In this document: piece by piece, positions 25,180 to 34,454 of the stretch
Position numbering within the stretch: the stretch's first letter is position 1
How the letters are laid out: each line of letters opens with the position of its first letter
Translations under genes and position numbers: made by a program
Assembly (NCBI GenBank): GCA_024403455.1
Contig: JAKSRR010000003.1
Coordinates: forward strand, 1 to 64,000
Reading direction: 5' to 3'
From: Lachnospiraceae bacterium
GTDB taxonomy: Bacteria; Bacillota; Clostridia; Lachnospirales; Lachnospiraceae
DNA length: 64,000 nucleotides
The notes under the pieces: model-generated
The model's input: only the letters and a program-made list of their open reading frames with translations
What the model was told of the DNA's origin: nothing
Databases searched by the model: none

Positions 25180-25544
25180 GACTCAGATTCCTCCTCCAGT
25201 TCTTTTTCAATGGTAGAAAGATCTGCTTCACGCACCATCTTTTTTGCATCTTTTCCAGTATATGCTTCCAGCTTCGCTACTAAGTGAGAAGACACCGGGC
25301 TAGTCACCCATAAGAAAAGATCAATAACAATCAGTTTTAAGGAATCAAAGGAAATTCCCGAAAAAATAATCAGACCAACCAGTGTGAAGGAAATGGCCAA
25401 AGTATCCCCTATAGCAGCTCCATGCATACGATTTAATACATATTTCTGCTTAAACACACTGATCATTTCAATGCCAAAAAGAACTAATCCTGCTAACAAA
25501 AATAGAGTTCCCAGAATGAGGCGGATGATTTCAGCTGCAGTCAT
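25176..25544 (-). CDS. MnhG/MrpG subunit
   Basis: A 122-residue subunit with three helices: ILGTLFLLAGLVLFGIEMISVFK, the family motif NRMHGAAIGDTLAISFTLVG, and ISFDSLKLIVIDLFLWVTSPVSSHLVA (SPVSSH is typical of MrpG). A charged C-tail follows. One-base overlap with MnhF, 4-bp overlap with the next gene. Confidence 0.94.
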   Translation of the reverse strand: MTAAEIIRLILGTLFLLAGLVLFGIEMISVFKQKYVLNRMHGAAIGDTLAISFTLVGLIIFSGISFDSLKLIVIDLFLWVTSPVSSHLVAKLEAYTGKDAKKMVREADLSTIEKELEEESES

Positions 25545-25846
25545 TATTCTTCCACCTCCCCGCTCTTTTTGATTTCATACTCACGAATGTAGATTCGGGT
25601 AATAACAATCACAGCCAGGAAGCTAATCATGGCATAAATTAAGGAAACGTCCAAAAGAAATCCCTGATGAAGCATAAGGGAAAGCACTGCAATGGCAACA
25701 ATAACCATGGTTCCCATCATGTTGACAGCTACAATTCGATCCGCTACCGTTGGACCAAGGGCTGCACGTACCAAGCAGAAAAACACAAACACGGCAAGCA
25801 CAACCAAAAGTCCCAAATAAACATATCCGAGAATGGTACTATACAT
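25544..25846 (-). CDS. MnhF/MrpF subunit
   Basis: A 100-residue three-helix protein with the MrpF hallmark RAALGPTVADRIVAVNMMG followed by a second helix (VIAIAVLSLML) and DVSLIYAMISFLAVIVI. The conserved Asp in VADR is thought to line the cation path in Mrp structures. Overlaps MnhE and MnhG by a single base each. Confidence 0.95.
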   Translation of the reverse strand: MYSTILGYVYLGLLVVLAVFVFFCLVRAALGPTVADRIVAVNMMGTMVIVAIAVLSLMLHQGFLLDVSLIYAMISFLAVIVITRIYIREYEIKKSGEVEE

Positions 25847-26316
25847 TATTTCTTCCCCTCCTCATCCAGTTTCTTCAGTAATTTTACAAACACACTGTCT
25901 GCAAGTCCCTTTGCCAAAGACTTATCCAAACAATGCACTTTAAAATGCTTTTCTGTCACATCCACTGTAATGGTTCCAGGAGTTAAGGTAATGGAATTTG
26001 CTAGTAATACACGCAAAAATTCCGATTTCAACTCTACATCAAAGTCTACAATCACTGGTTCCAACTCATACTTATGGGTTAACAGTAAGGGAATTGCTGT
26101 GAAGTTCGCTTTAATAATCTCCCACAGAAGCACAAAAAAATAGCCGATGAGATAACCGGCTTTTTTACAGTAGGCTATGTCTTTCTTTATCGAATAATGT
26201 AAGAACTTACAGATAAAGAGATATACAAGTGCTGCAATGGCTAATCCAAACAGCGCTATTTCAAGTGTGATCCGGCCGTTGAAAACGACCCAGATCACAA
26301 ATAATAATACATACAT
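25846..26316 (-). CDS. MnhE/MrpE subunit
   Basis: A 156-residue protein with two or three N-terminal helices and a soluble alpha/beta domain; LLANSITLTPGTITVDV (about residues 108-124) is the MrpE/MbhA signature. First recognisable subunit gene of the antiporter operon; it starts 14 nt after a 181-residue protein of unknown role, with AGGATGG as its ribosome site. Confidence 0.94.
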   Translation of the reverse strand: MYVLLFVIWVVFNGRITLEIALFGLAIAALVYLFICKFLHYSIKKDIAYCKKAGYLIGYFFVLLWEIIKANFTAIPLLLTHKYELEPVIVDFDVELKSEFLRVLLANSITLTPGTITVDVTEKHFKVHCLDKSLAKGLADSVFVKLLKKLDEEGKK

Positions 26317-26330
26317 TGCTTTACGCCATC

Positions 26331-26876
26331 CTAGAATAGATTCTCGTTTGTCCAGCTGGTATAGGTACCAGTACCCTTCATATACTTAACCTGCGCACGG
26401 CTAACAGAGTTGATGGTAATATCAAATCCTCTCTTCTGTGTACCGTCATCATTATATCCTTCCGGCTGAATGCGCATAACTGTAACCGTTTGACCACCCT
26501 TCTTTGCAGTACGCTCATAAAGGCAATAGTCAAACTTATAATTGTTAAGCTTAGAACCAGTAATGGTCTTCTCATAATACTCCCCACTACCACGGGACAG
26601 ATATACCCAAGTATATGCTGCATCTTCAAAGGATTCTTCCGGTTCTACATCATTACGAACACCACAGTTATTGCAATATGCAGTAAAGTTCCAATGTCCA
26701 ACTTCCTTACCATCGGTATCCTTCCAGGTACCAGCAAGATTTGCAGGGGTAATCTCAACAGATTTAAACATAGAATACAGATAGTATCCACCAGCTATCA
26801 AAAGCACGATTAATACAACGGTAATAATCTTTCCTACGACACTACTTTTACCATTCTTACCATTTTTCTTTGCCAT
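26331..26876 (-). CDS. Membrane-anchored protein heading the antiporter operon
   Basis: A 181-residue protein, not recognised. It has a basic N-terminus, one helix (about 14-34), then an outside domain that starts TPANLAGTWKDTDG (a strand pattern often seen in small lipocalin-like or DUF domains) and includes the Cys pair YCNNCGV. The start is the ATG at 26876, 5 nt after GGAGGA (26881-26886); an upstream GTG reading adds 11 residues but has no site. Its stop is 14 nt from mnhE, so it is part of that operon and may be an accessory or reporter of the complex; role unknown. Confidence 0.75.
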   Translation of the reverse strand: MAKKNGKNGKSSVVGKIITVVLIVLLIAGGYYLYSMFKSVEITPANLAGTWKDTDGKEVGHWNFTAYCNNCGVRNDVEPEESFEDAAYTWVYLSRGSGEYYEKTITGSKLNNYKFDYCLYERTAKKGGQTVTVMRIQPEGYNDDGTQKRGFDITINSVSRAQVKYMKGTGTYTSWTNENLF

Positions 26877-26887
26877 TTCATCCTCCT

Positions 26888-26901
26888 GAACCTTTTGGTT
26901 C
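26888..26901 (-). other. Short hairpin just upstream of ribosome site
   Basis: Perfect GAACC-AAAA-GGTTC stem-loop ends 1-2 nt before the GGAGGA ribosome site of the operon's first gene. It could tune translation; small stems like this also arise by chance. Confidence 0.3.
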
Positions 26902-26926
26902 TTATTCACAAAAAATTCACGTTGTT

Positions 26927-26935
26927 ATTATATCA
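26927..26935 (-). promoter_or_regulatory. Probable antiporter operon promoter (extended -10)
   Basis: Minus-strand TGATATAAT: perfect TATAAT (26927-26932) with TG one base before, about 50 nt upstream of the start. The -35 is poor. Confidence 0.5.
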
Positions 26936-26942
26936 CAAAAAG

Positions 26943-26964
26943 AAAGAACTGCTGTTAATTCTTT
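26943..26964 (-). terminator. Possible terminator of the AGCS symporter gene
   Basis: Minus-strand AAAGAA-ttaacagcag-TTCTTT then CTTTTTG, about 26 nt past the symporter stop. The stem is short and AT-rich. Confidence 0.4.
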
Positions 26965-26989
26965 TTTTATTCTAAACCCAGGGAATATT

Positions 26990-28591
26990 CTACTCTTCTC
27001 CCGCTGCTACAGCTTTGGCATGCTCGTTCTCAATATCCTTATCATAGGAAAGCATAGGGGCCACATCCTTTTTCTTGATCTTTCGATCCACATAGTTCTT
27101 TGTAATCTTCATTACCTGCGGCGACAGAGCAAGCACACCTAATAAGTTCGGAATCATCATCATACCATTGAAGGTATCAGAAATATCCCAAGCCAGGGAG
27201 GAGGTCATGAGTGCACCGGTAACAATAACTAATGTAAAGATTGCACGGTAAACCTTCACACCCTTTGCTCCCGTTAAGTATTCCACAGCCTTACTTCCGT
27301 AGTGAGACCAGCCAAGTACTGTCGTAAATGCAAAGAGCAAAAGAGCAATGGCCACAAACATCTCACCGCCCTTACCAAATACGCTACCAAAGGACTTCGC
27401 AACTAATGTTGCACTATCTACCGTCTTATCAATTACTCCGGTCTGTAAATTAATAATTCCAGACTTCGCTCCATAAGAAAGAACAACAACCGCTGTCATG
27501 GTACATACAACGAAGGTATCTGCAAATACTTCAAAAATACCCCACATTCCCTGCTTTACAGGTTCTTTTACGTTACTGTTACTGTGAACCATAACAGAGG
27601 AACCGAGACCTGCCTCATTACTAAATACACCTCTCTTACAGCCTTCTGTAATAACTTCCTTAACAACGACACCGGCAAAACCACCAGCTACTGCTTTAAT
27701 ACCAAACGCAAACTTGAAGATGCTCTTAAAGATATCTCCAACCATACCAATGCTAGTGCAGAATACAACGATTGTACCAAGAACATAAGCTATAGCCATA
27801 AATGGAACAACCTTTTCTGCAACGTTTGCAATACGCTTTAGTCCACCAACGATGATAAAGCCGCCAATGATCATAAGCACCAGACCAATAACCAAATGAA
27901 CTACGGTGATTCCATTCTCACCGCCAAATAAAACGGGTGCATTTACATCTGAAAAGAATGCAGAATTCAGATTCAGCGTAATCTTATTAATCTGTCCAAG
28001 GTTACCAATTCCAAAGGATGCTAAGATCGCGCAGATTGCAAAAATCACTGCCATCACCTTTCCCAATCCCTTGCAGCCCTTATATCCGCCAAGACCATCC
28101 TGCAGATAGTACATCGGACCGCCAGACCACTCTCCATCCTTATTCTTACGACGATAGTAAATACCAAGAATATTTTCAGAGAAATTGGTCATCATGCCAA
28201 AGAAAGCAGCTAACCACATCCAGAATACAGCACCGGGACCACCTGTACAAATGGCAGTAGAAACACCGGCAATATTACCAGTACCAATGGTGGCTGCTAA
28301 TGCAGTACATAGTGCCTGGAACTGTGATACCGCACCCTTATCTTTCTTATTATGCGTATCTTTCTTAAATACGCCACCAATGGTGCGTTTCCACCAGTGT
28401 CCAATGTGGGATATCTGAAACACCTTCGTAAGTACAGTCATAAGCACACCTGTACCTATAAGCAGTATGAGGCCAACCTTAACCCAGACAAAATCGTTAA
28501 CAGCTCCATTTACTTTCAAAATTTTGTCTGTCAAAGTCATTTCAACTTCTGTCTCTTCTGCTACTTTCCATAGCATCTGCTGCAACGCCAT
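26990..28591 (-). CDS. Alanine/glycine:cation symporter (AGCS family)
   Basis: Sodium- or proton-coupled uptake of alanine or glycine across the cytoplasmic membrane. The 533 residues contain the family signature: LAATIGTGNIAGVSTAIC, GGPGAVFWMWLAAFFGM, the GGPMYYL turn, and late FVAIALLLFAFTTVLGW SHYG. About 10-11 helices are predicted. The first 25 residues are a hydrophilic extension before VNDFVW. It starts 26 nt after the TPR gene with GGGAGAGG as ribosome site, so it may be the last cistron of the valS-folC run. Confidence 0.96.
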   Translation of the reverse strand: MALQQMLWKVAEETEVEMTLTDKILKVNGAVNDFVWVKVGLILLIGTGVLMTVLTKVFQISHIGHWWKRTIGGVFKKDTHNKKDKGAVSQFQALCTALAATIGTGNIAGVSTAICTGGPGAVFWMWLAAFFGMMTNFSENILGIYYRRKNKDGEWSGGPMYYLQDGLGGYKGCKGLGKVMAVIFAICAILASFGIGNLGQINKITLNLNSAFFSDVNAPVLFGGENGITVVHLVIGLVLMIIGGFIIVGGLKRIANVAEKVVPFMAIAYVLGTIVVFCTSIGMVGDIFKSIFKFAFGIKAVAGGFAGVVVKEVITEGCKRGVFSNEAGLGSSVMVHSNSNVKEPVKQGMWGIFEVFADTFVVCTMTAVVVLSYGAKSGIINLQTGVIDKTVDSATLVAKSFGSVFGKGGEMFVAIALLLFAFTTVLGWSHYGSKAVEYLTGAKGVKVYRAIFTLVIVTGALMTSSLAWDISDTFNGMMMIPNLLGVLALSPQVMKITKNYVDRKIKKKDVAPMLSYDKDIENEHAKAVAAGEE

Positions 28592-28617
28592 AATGTTTCC
28601 TCTCCCTCTTTTTATTA

Positions 28618-30051
28618 TTAATCGTTTAATTCCTGAATCTTTCCCTGCGCTTTTTCAGCAAGCGTTGTTTCTGGGAACTTCTGAATTACCTCTTCAAAGC
28701 ATCCTCTAGCATTTCCCATGTCACCAGACTCATAGTACGCTAATGCCAGATAGTAAAGCGACTCCACGTCCGTACTGTCATACTGGTAGGCCTTCGTCAA
28801 ATCCACGATGGCTAACGCAAAATCCTTTTGGTTATAATAGGTAATTCCCGAAGCATAATAACTATCCGAAACATCAACACCAATCAAAGACTGTAAGTAC
28901 TCATATAAATCCGTAAAGGAAGAGTTCGTATTCGTAGATAAAAACTCCTGACTAATCAGGCCTAAATAAGTCTCCACCTCCGTCGCTTGCCTTCCGGAAA
29001 GGTATGCTGTCGCTGCATTCATCAGATAGCCATAAGCCTCTAAAGTTCCATTCGTTCCTTCATAATTGTCCAGATCTGACTGCAACGCCAATGCACTTTG
29101 CTCTAAATTGGTTATGCGAAGATTTAACTCATTAATTTCAGCATTCTTCGTATTAATCTCTTCTACATAGCCTTCCATTTCCTGTGCATCTGCCTTCTTC
29201 TGGGAAGAAACTCTGGCCGGTGCAATGAGGAAATAGGTAACCAAAAGGCCGATGACAACACCAATACCAACCTGAAACAAAGCATGTAAACCGATATTTT
29301 CCTTACCTCTCACCGGTTGAATAATCATCTCATGTCCATTCATGGTAGAGATGGAGGACGGCCCATCCTTCTTAGTCTTTATACTGTTTCCAGCCTTATC
29401 ATCGTCCCCTTCTAACATGCGATCCACTTCCTGCATATAAATCAGGACATCCACATCACCTACATCAATCTTCTGGGTACGAATAAGTTCTCGTCTAGCC
29501 TTTTCCCACTCCTCCTGCATAATATAGAGAAGTGCAAGCAGCTTATGCGCTTTCAAAAATCTGGGATTCAGATTCAGCACCTTCTTTAGCTGAATCACCG
29601 CCATATCCACGCTTCCCTGTTTTGCAAGATCCAGCGCAACATTATACTTATGAATAGTTGTATTAATGGTTTCCAGTCGTCCCTGGTTGGACTGCATGAT
29701 GGAAAGATAGTCTTCCGCAAGATTCTTTTCTTTCTTCATATTCTTGCTGATAACCCACTCACAAAACGCAGCAACAGTTTCCCCCGTTTCAAAGTAAACA
29801 AGACCCAGAAGATTTCTGGCTTCTACATGGTTCTTGTTAAACTTCAAACACTGACGAAGCGAGTTTACTGCTCCGGATAAATCCCGAACCTTCGCGCGCT
29901 GCAAACCATCGTTATAATATTTATTGGCCGCATAGATGATCTTCTTGTACTTTCCTACATCAGCTCCGCAGGCAGTACAATAGTCAACCTCAGAAAGGCG
30001 GCTGCCACATACATAACAATTCAAATTCTGGTCTCCTTTTTCATAGGCCAA
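28618..30051 (-). CDS. Zinc-ribbon/TPR membrane protein with coiled coil
   Basis: A 477-residue protein of unassigned function. Order of parts: zinc ribbon (Cys12, Cys15, Cys25, Cys28 in CYVC...CTAC), TPR-like repeats (about 38-210, e.g. AVNSLRQCLKFNKNHVEARNLLGLVYFE), a polar linker, one membrane helix (about 253-276, VGIGVVIGLLVTYFLIAPA), a coiled coil (about 280-325, heptad-rich EINELNLRITNLEQSALAL), and a C-terminal TPR block (about 390-477). The helix should put the two TPR blocks on opposite sides of the membrane. It follows a 103-residue gene by 17 nt and precedes the AGCS gene. TPRs suggest an assembly or scaffold role; partner unknown. Confidence 0.85.
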   Translation of the reverse strand: MAYEKGDQNLNCYVCGSRLSEVDYCTACGADVGKYKKIIYAANKYYNDGLQRAKVRDLSGAVNSLRQCLKFNKNHVEARNLLGLVYFETGETVAAFCEWVISKNMKKEKNLAEDYLSIMQSNQGRLETINTTIHKYNVALDLAKQGSVDMAVIQLKKVLNLNPRFLKAHKLLALLYIMQEEWEKARRELIRTQKIDVGDVDVLIYMQEVDRMLEGDDDKAGNSIKTKKDGPSSISTMNGHEMIIQPVRGKENIGLHALFQVGIGVVIGLLVTYFLIAPARVSSQKKADAQEMEGYVEEINTKNAEINELNLRITNLEQSALALQSDLDNYEGTNGTLEAYGYLMNAATAYLSGRQATEVETYLGLISQEFLSTNTNSSFTDLYEYLQSLIGVDVSDSYYASGITYYNQKDFALAIVDLTKAYQYDSTDVESLYYLALAYYESGDMGNARGCFEEVIQKFPETTLAEKAQGKIQELND

Positions 30052-30068
30052 ATACGTACATTTTCTAA

Positions 30069-30380
30069 TTAAACATTTCCATTCTCATCTAATGGAATGT
30101 AGAGTTCATCCGTAGGTAGATAACCTGTATCCTGCGGAATAAATCCCGGCTGCCCGGCCTGTACTGGAATATATCCTGTATCCTGAGATGCGTACCCTGG
30201 CTGCACACCATAAACCGGCTGCTGCATATTCTGCTGGGGTGCATTATTTGCAGAATCCTGCATCAGTTCTACAAATATATCCGCCATATCCGTCAAATCC
30301 TGGTTGTAGATGGTCTTTTCAGAATCTTTAATCTCCAGGCTCGGATGAAATTTCTTCAGTTCTTCTTCAAAATTAATCAT
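30069..30380 (-). CDS. Small protein with QDTGY repeats
   Basis: A 103-residue protein, not recognised. The N-terminal third (1-45) is helical and acidic (MINFEEELKKFHPSLEI ... DMADIFVELMQDS); the rest is low-complexity and rich in Gln, Pro, Gly and Tyr, with repeated SQDTGYIP and PQDTGYLP. No signal peptide. It sits 3 nt after folC and 17 nt before the zinc-ribbon/TPR gene, so it probably works with the latter, for example as a flexible ligand of its TPRs; this is inference. Confidence 0.75.
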   Translation of the reverse strand: MINFEEELKKFHPSLEIKDSEKTIYNQDLTDMADIFVELMQDSANNAPQQNMQQPVYGVQPGYASQDTGYIPVQAGQPGFIPQDTGYLPTDELYIPLDENGNV

Positions 30381-30383
30381 TAC

Positions 30384-31673
30384 CTATCCCTCATGAAGTA
30401 CGATATTTCTGATATTTCCTGCCAAATACAGACTTCCTGCCACATATAATGTGTCAAAATGTTCTTCCTGTTTTATCTTTCTTGCCTGCGCAAAGGCTTC
30501 ACCGGCATCTTCTATGTAGCTAGCCTGCACACCTTTCTCGCAAGCAATCGTAAGCAGTTCTTTGCCTTCCGTCTTTCTAGGACCAGGCACCGCAGTCAGA
30601 ATAATTTCAGCAAACAGACCGCTATCTGCAATCAGTTCCAGCATAGAAGCATAATCTTTATCATTGACTACAGCAAACAGTAACAGATTTTTTCCACCAC
30701 TCGCTTCAACACTCTTCAGCAAAGCGGAAATGCCATCTGGATTGTGACCGCCGTCAATAACAATCCCTGGCAATATTTCTTCCATACGGCATGGCCAAAA
30801 GGCATTTTGTAGAGCGTCTTTTGCCATTTCCTTTGTAAGCTGTTTTCCTAATAGAATCTCTCCCGCTTTTAATGCAAGGGAGGCATTATCTGCTTGATAT
30901 AATGCTTTTGTTTTTAATACCATTTCCGCATTCCCAAAAAAGTGAAATGAATACGGAAATGCTATGCCAGCTTCTGAGAGAGTGATATCACTGCACGATA
31001 CTGGCGGCATTAGGTATGCGGGACTCTTCATGATCTTTGCCCACTCCCACAAGGTTTGGGTAACCAAAGAATCCTCCGCATAAAATACAACGGGTGTTCC
31101 CGGCCGCATAATCCCAGCTTTTTCTACCGCAATTTTATCTACGGTATCTCCTAAATATTGGGTATGATCTAGTGCAATCTTGGTAATGACTGTCACTGCT
31201 TTTTCCCGCACCAGATTAGTCGTGTCTAGTCTGCCTCCAAGCCCCGTCTCCAGGATGACAACCTGGGGTCCCTTTTTCTCATACCATAACATGGCTATGA
31301 AGAACATCCACTCAAAAAAGGTCGGATAATAATCATGCTCCTTCTGGTAAACTTTCAGCGTCGCTGCAATGGCCTCGTATACTTCTATAAAGTCTTCTTC
31401 AGAAATATCAGTACCATCGACACGCATACGCTCCGTCATGGAGATTAAGTGGGGGGAGGTAAACAATCCCACACGATAACCAGCTGCTTTCAGAAGGCTC
31501 TCTAAATATACGGCTGTTGATCCCTTTCCATTGGTTCCTGCAATATGAACAATCTGCCTTTGCTCACTGGGTCTTCCCAGAAACGTATAAAAAGCATCGC
31601 TCTCTTCCGGTGTATTTTTCTTTGTTACCCGGGGTAGTTCATATAGATATTGGGATAATTCTGCAAATGTCAT
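30384..31673 (-). CDS. folC: Folylpolyglutamate synthase/dihydrofolate synthase
   Basis: Cytosolic ATP-dependent ligase adding glutamates to folates (and, in bifunctional forms, dihydropteroate to glutamate). The 429-residue Mur-ligase-like protein has the P-loop IAGTNGKGSTAVYLESLL (about 44-61), GLFTSPHLISMTERMRVDG, ETGLGGRLDTTN, ITKIALDHTQYLG, and the C-terminal IDGGHNPDGI. It follows valS by 31 nt, a common Firmicute pairing. The ribosome site is weak (AAGG 2 nt away), so coupling to valS translation is likely. Confidence 0.96.
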   Translation of the reverse strand: MTFAELSQYLYELPRVTKKNTPEESDAFYTFLGRPSEQRQIVHIAGTNGKGSTAVYLESLLKAAGYRVGLFTSPHLISMTERMRVDGTDISEEDFIEVYEAIAATLKVYQKEHDYYPTFFEWMFFIAMLWYEKKGPQVVILETGLGGRLDTTNLVREKAVTVITKIALDHTQYLGDTVDKIAVEKAGIMRPGTPVVFYAEDSLVTQTLWEWAKIMKSPAYLMPPVSCSDITLSEAGIAFPYSFHFFGNAEMVLKTKALYQADNASLALKAGEILLGKQLTKEMAKDALQNAFWPCRMEEILPGIVIDGGHNPDGISALLKSVEASGGKNLLLFAVVNDKDYASMLELIADSGLFAEIILTAVPGPRKTEGKELLTIACEKGVQASYIEDAGEAFAQARKIKQEEHFDTLYVAGSLYLAGNIRNIVLHEG

Positions 31674-31704
31674 AGCCTTCTGTATGTATGCTTTTTCTAT
31701 CGTT

Positions 31705-34365
31705 TTACTTCTTCAGCTGCGCAAGTCTTTCTTCTACAGCAGCAAGCATACCCTTATACTTCTCTAGTTTTGCCTTTTCTTCAGCAACCTTTTCTGCAGG
31801 CGCCTTGCTAGTAAACTTCTCATTGCTAAGCATACCCTCTGCACGCTTAATTTCTCCGGTCAGTTTACCCTGCTCCTTGGTCAGACGCTCAATTTCTGCC
31901 TCTAAATCTACCAAATCTGCAAAAGGCATATAAGCAGTTGCATTCTCTATAACAACGGATACGGCATCTTCTGCAATACCAGACTTATCAGCCTGCACGG
32001 TTACTTCGGAAGCATAGCCAAGGAATGCAAAGAAGAGCTTATTCTCTTCAAAGATTGTTCTGGTTGCTTCATCTTCGGAAACAATATATACCTGTGCTTT
32101 TCTGGAGGGAGCAACATTCATGCTGGTTCTGGTTGCACGGATAGCACGAACCGCTTCTTTCACCGCCTCAATGGCTTTCTCTTCCTTTGCAAAAGCATTT
32201 TCTTCTTTATATACGGGCCAAGAGGAAACCATGATGGATTCCTCTTCTTCCTGTAAGTTGCAGAAGATTTCTTCTGTAATGAAAGGCATATAAGGATGTA
32301 ATAACTTTAGTGCATCAATCAGTACAGTCTTAAGTGTATATAATGCTGCATTCTGATTCTTAACATCATCTGTCTGATAAAGACGAGGCTTCACCATTTC
32401 GATGTACCAATCACAGAACTCATCCCAAATGAAGTCATAAACCTTCTGTACTGCAATACCCAGTTCATAAGACTCCATGTTCTCTGTAACATCCTTAATC
32501 AGATTGTTCATCTTGGAACGAATCCACTTATCCATGGGCTCATAATCTTCAGCCGCAGGTACACTAACGGTCTTTCCATCCATATTCATCATAATGAATC
32601 TAGATGCATTCCAAATCTTATTCGCAAAGTTACGATTTGCCTCTACCTTCTCATAGTAGAAACGCATATCATTACCAGGCGCATTACCAGTAATTAAGGT
32701 CAGACGAAGGGCATCGGCGCCATACTGGTCTATGATCTCCAGAGGATCAATACCATTGCCTAAGCTCTTACTCATCTTTCTGCCCTGACCATCACGAACA
32801 AGGCCATGGAAAAGAACCGTCTTAAAAGGCTTCTCTTTCATCTGCTCATAACCAGAGAAAATCATACGGATAACCCAGAAGAAGATGATATCGTATCCAG
32901 TTACTAAAACATCCGTAGGATAGAAGTACTTAAGATCTTCTGTCATTTCCGGCCATCCCAGGGTTGAGAAAGGCCATAATGCTGAAGAGAACCAGGTATC
33001 TAAGGTATCAGGATCCTGGTTAAAGTGACTCTTTCCACACTTCGGGCATACCGTGGGTGCTTCCTTAGATACAACCGTCTCCCCACAATCTGCACAGTAG
33101 TATGCAGGAATTCTATGTCCCCACCAAAGCTGACGGGAAATACACCAGTCACGAATATTGTCTGTCCAGTTGAAGTAAGTCTTTTCCATGCGGGAAGGAA
33201 TGAGCTTGATTTCACCATTCTTTACAGCTTCCGCTGCAGGCTTAATCAGTTCATCCATCTTAACAAACCACTGTTGCTTAACCAGAGGTTCTACCGTGGT
33301 CTTACATCTATCATGGGTTCCAACATTGTGGGCATGAGGCTCAATCTTTACAAGAAGTCCCATCTCTTCTAGCTTTGCTACGATGGCCTTTCTTGCTTCA
33401 TAACGATCCATACCCTTATATTCGCCACCATTTTCATTAACCGTAGCATCATCATTTAATACATTGATGATAGGAAGGTTATGACGCTTTCCAACCTCAA
33501 AGTCGTTAGGGTCGTGAGCGGGTGTAATCTTTACAACACCGGTACCAAATTCTCTGTCTACATAGTTATCTGCTACAACAGGAATCTTTCTGTTCATAAT
33601 GGGCAGCATCAGATTCTTACCAATCAGATGCTGGTATCTCTCATCTTCGGGATGCACTGCCACTGCCGTATCACCCAACATGGTTTCAGGACGGGTGGTA
33701 GCAAAAATCAGATATTCTCCGCTTTCTGTATCATCATCATTTAAGATAGGGTACTTAATATGCCAGAAGTTACCCTCCTGCTCTTCATATTCAACTTCTG
33801 CATCAGAAATAGAAGTATTACATACGGGACACCAGTTAATAATACGGCTTCCCTTATAAATCCATCCCTTTTCATACATTTTGCAGAATACTTCGGTAAC
33901 CGCTTTATTGCAGCCTTCATCCATGGTGAAGCGTTCTCTATCCCAGTCACAGGAAGAACCTAACTTCTTTAACTGCGAAATAATGCGTCCGCCGTATTCT
34001 TTCTTCCACTCCCAGGCTTTCTCCAAGAACCCTTCTCTGCCAAGATCTTCCTTATCGATACCCTGCTTCTTTAAGGTTTCAATAATCTTAACTTCTGTTG
34101 CAATAGAAGCATGGTCCGTACCAGGCTGCCAAAGAGCATTAAATCCCTGCATTCTCTTAAAACGAATCAGAATATCCTGCATGGTGTTATCAAGCGCATG
34201 TCCCATGTGAAGCTGACCTGTAATATTCGGAGGTGGAATCACGATGGTGAAGGGAGTTTTGCTGTGATCTACTTCTGCGTGGAAATACTTCTTATCTAAC
34301 CATTTCTGGTATAGTCTGTCTTCGATACCCTTGGGATCGTAAGTCTTTGCTAATTCTTTGCTCAT
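31705..34365 (-). CDS. valS: Valyl-tRNA synthetase
   Basis: Class I aminoacyl-tRNA synthetase charging tRNA-Val. The 886 residues show the HIGH-type motif in [17 protein letters not shown] (His53-His56), the editing domain, the zinc-like CPKCGKSH and CADCG knuckles in the insertion, the KMSKS loop in [14 protein letters not shown], an anticodon-binding helical domain, and the C-terminal coiled coil (about 815-886) typical of ValRS. AAAGGAG lies 7 nt before the ATG. The 89-bp upstream gap is too short for a T-box leader, so regulation must differ from many Firmicute valS genes or act farther upstream. Confidence 0.98.
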   Translation of the reverse strand: MSKELAKTYDPKGIEDRLYQKWLDKKYFHAEVDHSKTPFTIVIPPPNITGQLHMGHALDNTMQDILIRFKRMQGFNALWQPGTDHASIATEVKIIETLKKQGIDKEDLGREGFLEKAWEWKKEYGGRIISQLKKLGSSCDWDRERFTMDEGCNKAVTEVFCKMYEKGWIYKGSRIINWCPVCNTSISDAEVEYEEQEGNFWHIKYPILNDDDTESGEYLIFATTRPETMLGDTAVAVHPEDERYQHLIGKNLMLPIMNRKIPVVADNYVDREFGTGVVKITPAHDPNDFEVGKRHNLPIINVLNDDATVNENGGEYKGMDRYEARKAIVAKLEEMGLLVKIEPHAHNVGTHDRCKTTVEPLVKQQWFVKMDELIKPAAEAVKNGEIKLIPSRMEKTYFNWTDNIRDWCISRQLWWGHRIPAYYCADCGETVVSKEAPTVCPKCGKSHFNQDPDTLDTWFSSALWPFSTLGWPEMTEDLKYFYPTDVLVTGYDIIFFWVIRMIFSGYEQMKEKPFKTVLFHGLVRDGQGRKMSKSLGNGIDPLEIIDQYGADALRLTLITGNAPGNDMRFYYEKVEANRNFANKIWNASRFIMMNMDGKTVSVPAAEDYEPMDKWIRSKMNNLIKDVTENMESYELGIAVQKVYDFIWDEFCDWYIEMVKPRLYQTDDVKNQNAALYTLKTVLIDALKLLHPYMPFITEEIFCNLQEEEESIMVSSWPVYKEENAFAKEEKAIEAVKEAVRAIRATRTSMNVAPSRKAQVYIVSEDEATRTIFEENKLFFAFLGYASEVTVQADKSGIAEDAVSVVIENATAYMPFADLVDLEAEIERLTKEQGKLTGEIKRAEGMLSNEKFTSKAPAEKVAEEKAKLEKYKGMLAAVEERLAQLKK

Positions 34366-34454
34366 ATTTTTATTCTCCTTTAAGGATAATTATGAATCAT
34401 TATTTGTATATGCGAGGTACTTTGATTATGACAGCCGTACATCTAAAGTATGGA

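Noticed and set aside
16889-26316. Membrane-bound hydrogenase (Mbh) or formate hydrogenlyase
   Set aside because: No NiFe large or small subunit, no ferredoxin-like genes in the flanks.
34366-34454. T-box leader for valS
   Set aside because: Gap too short and no specifier or T-box sequence seen.
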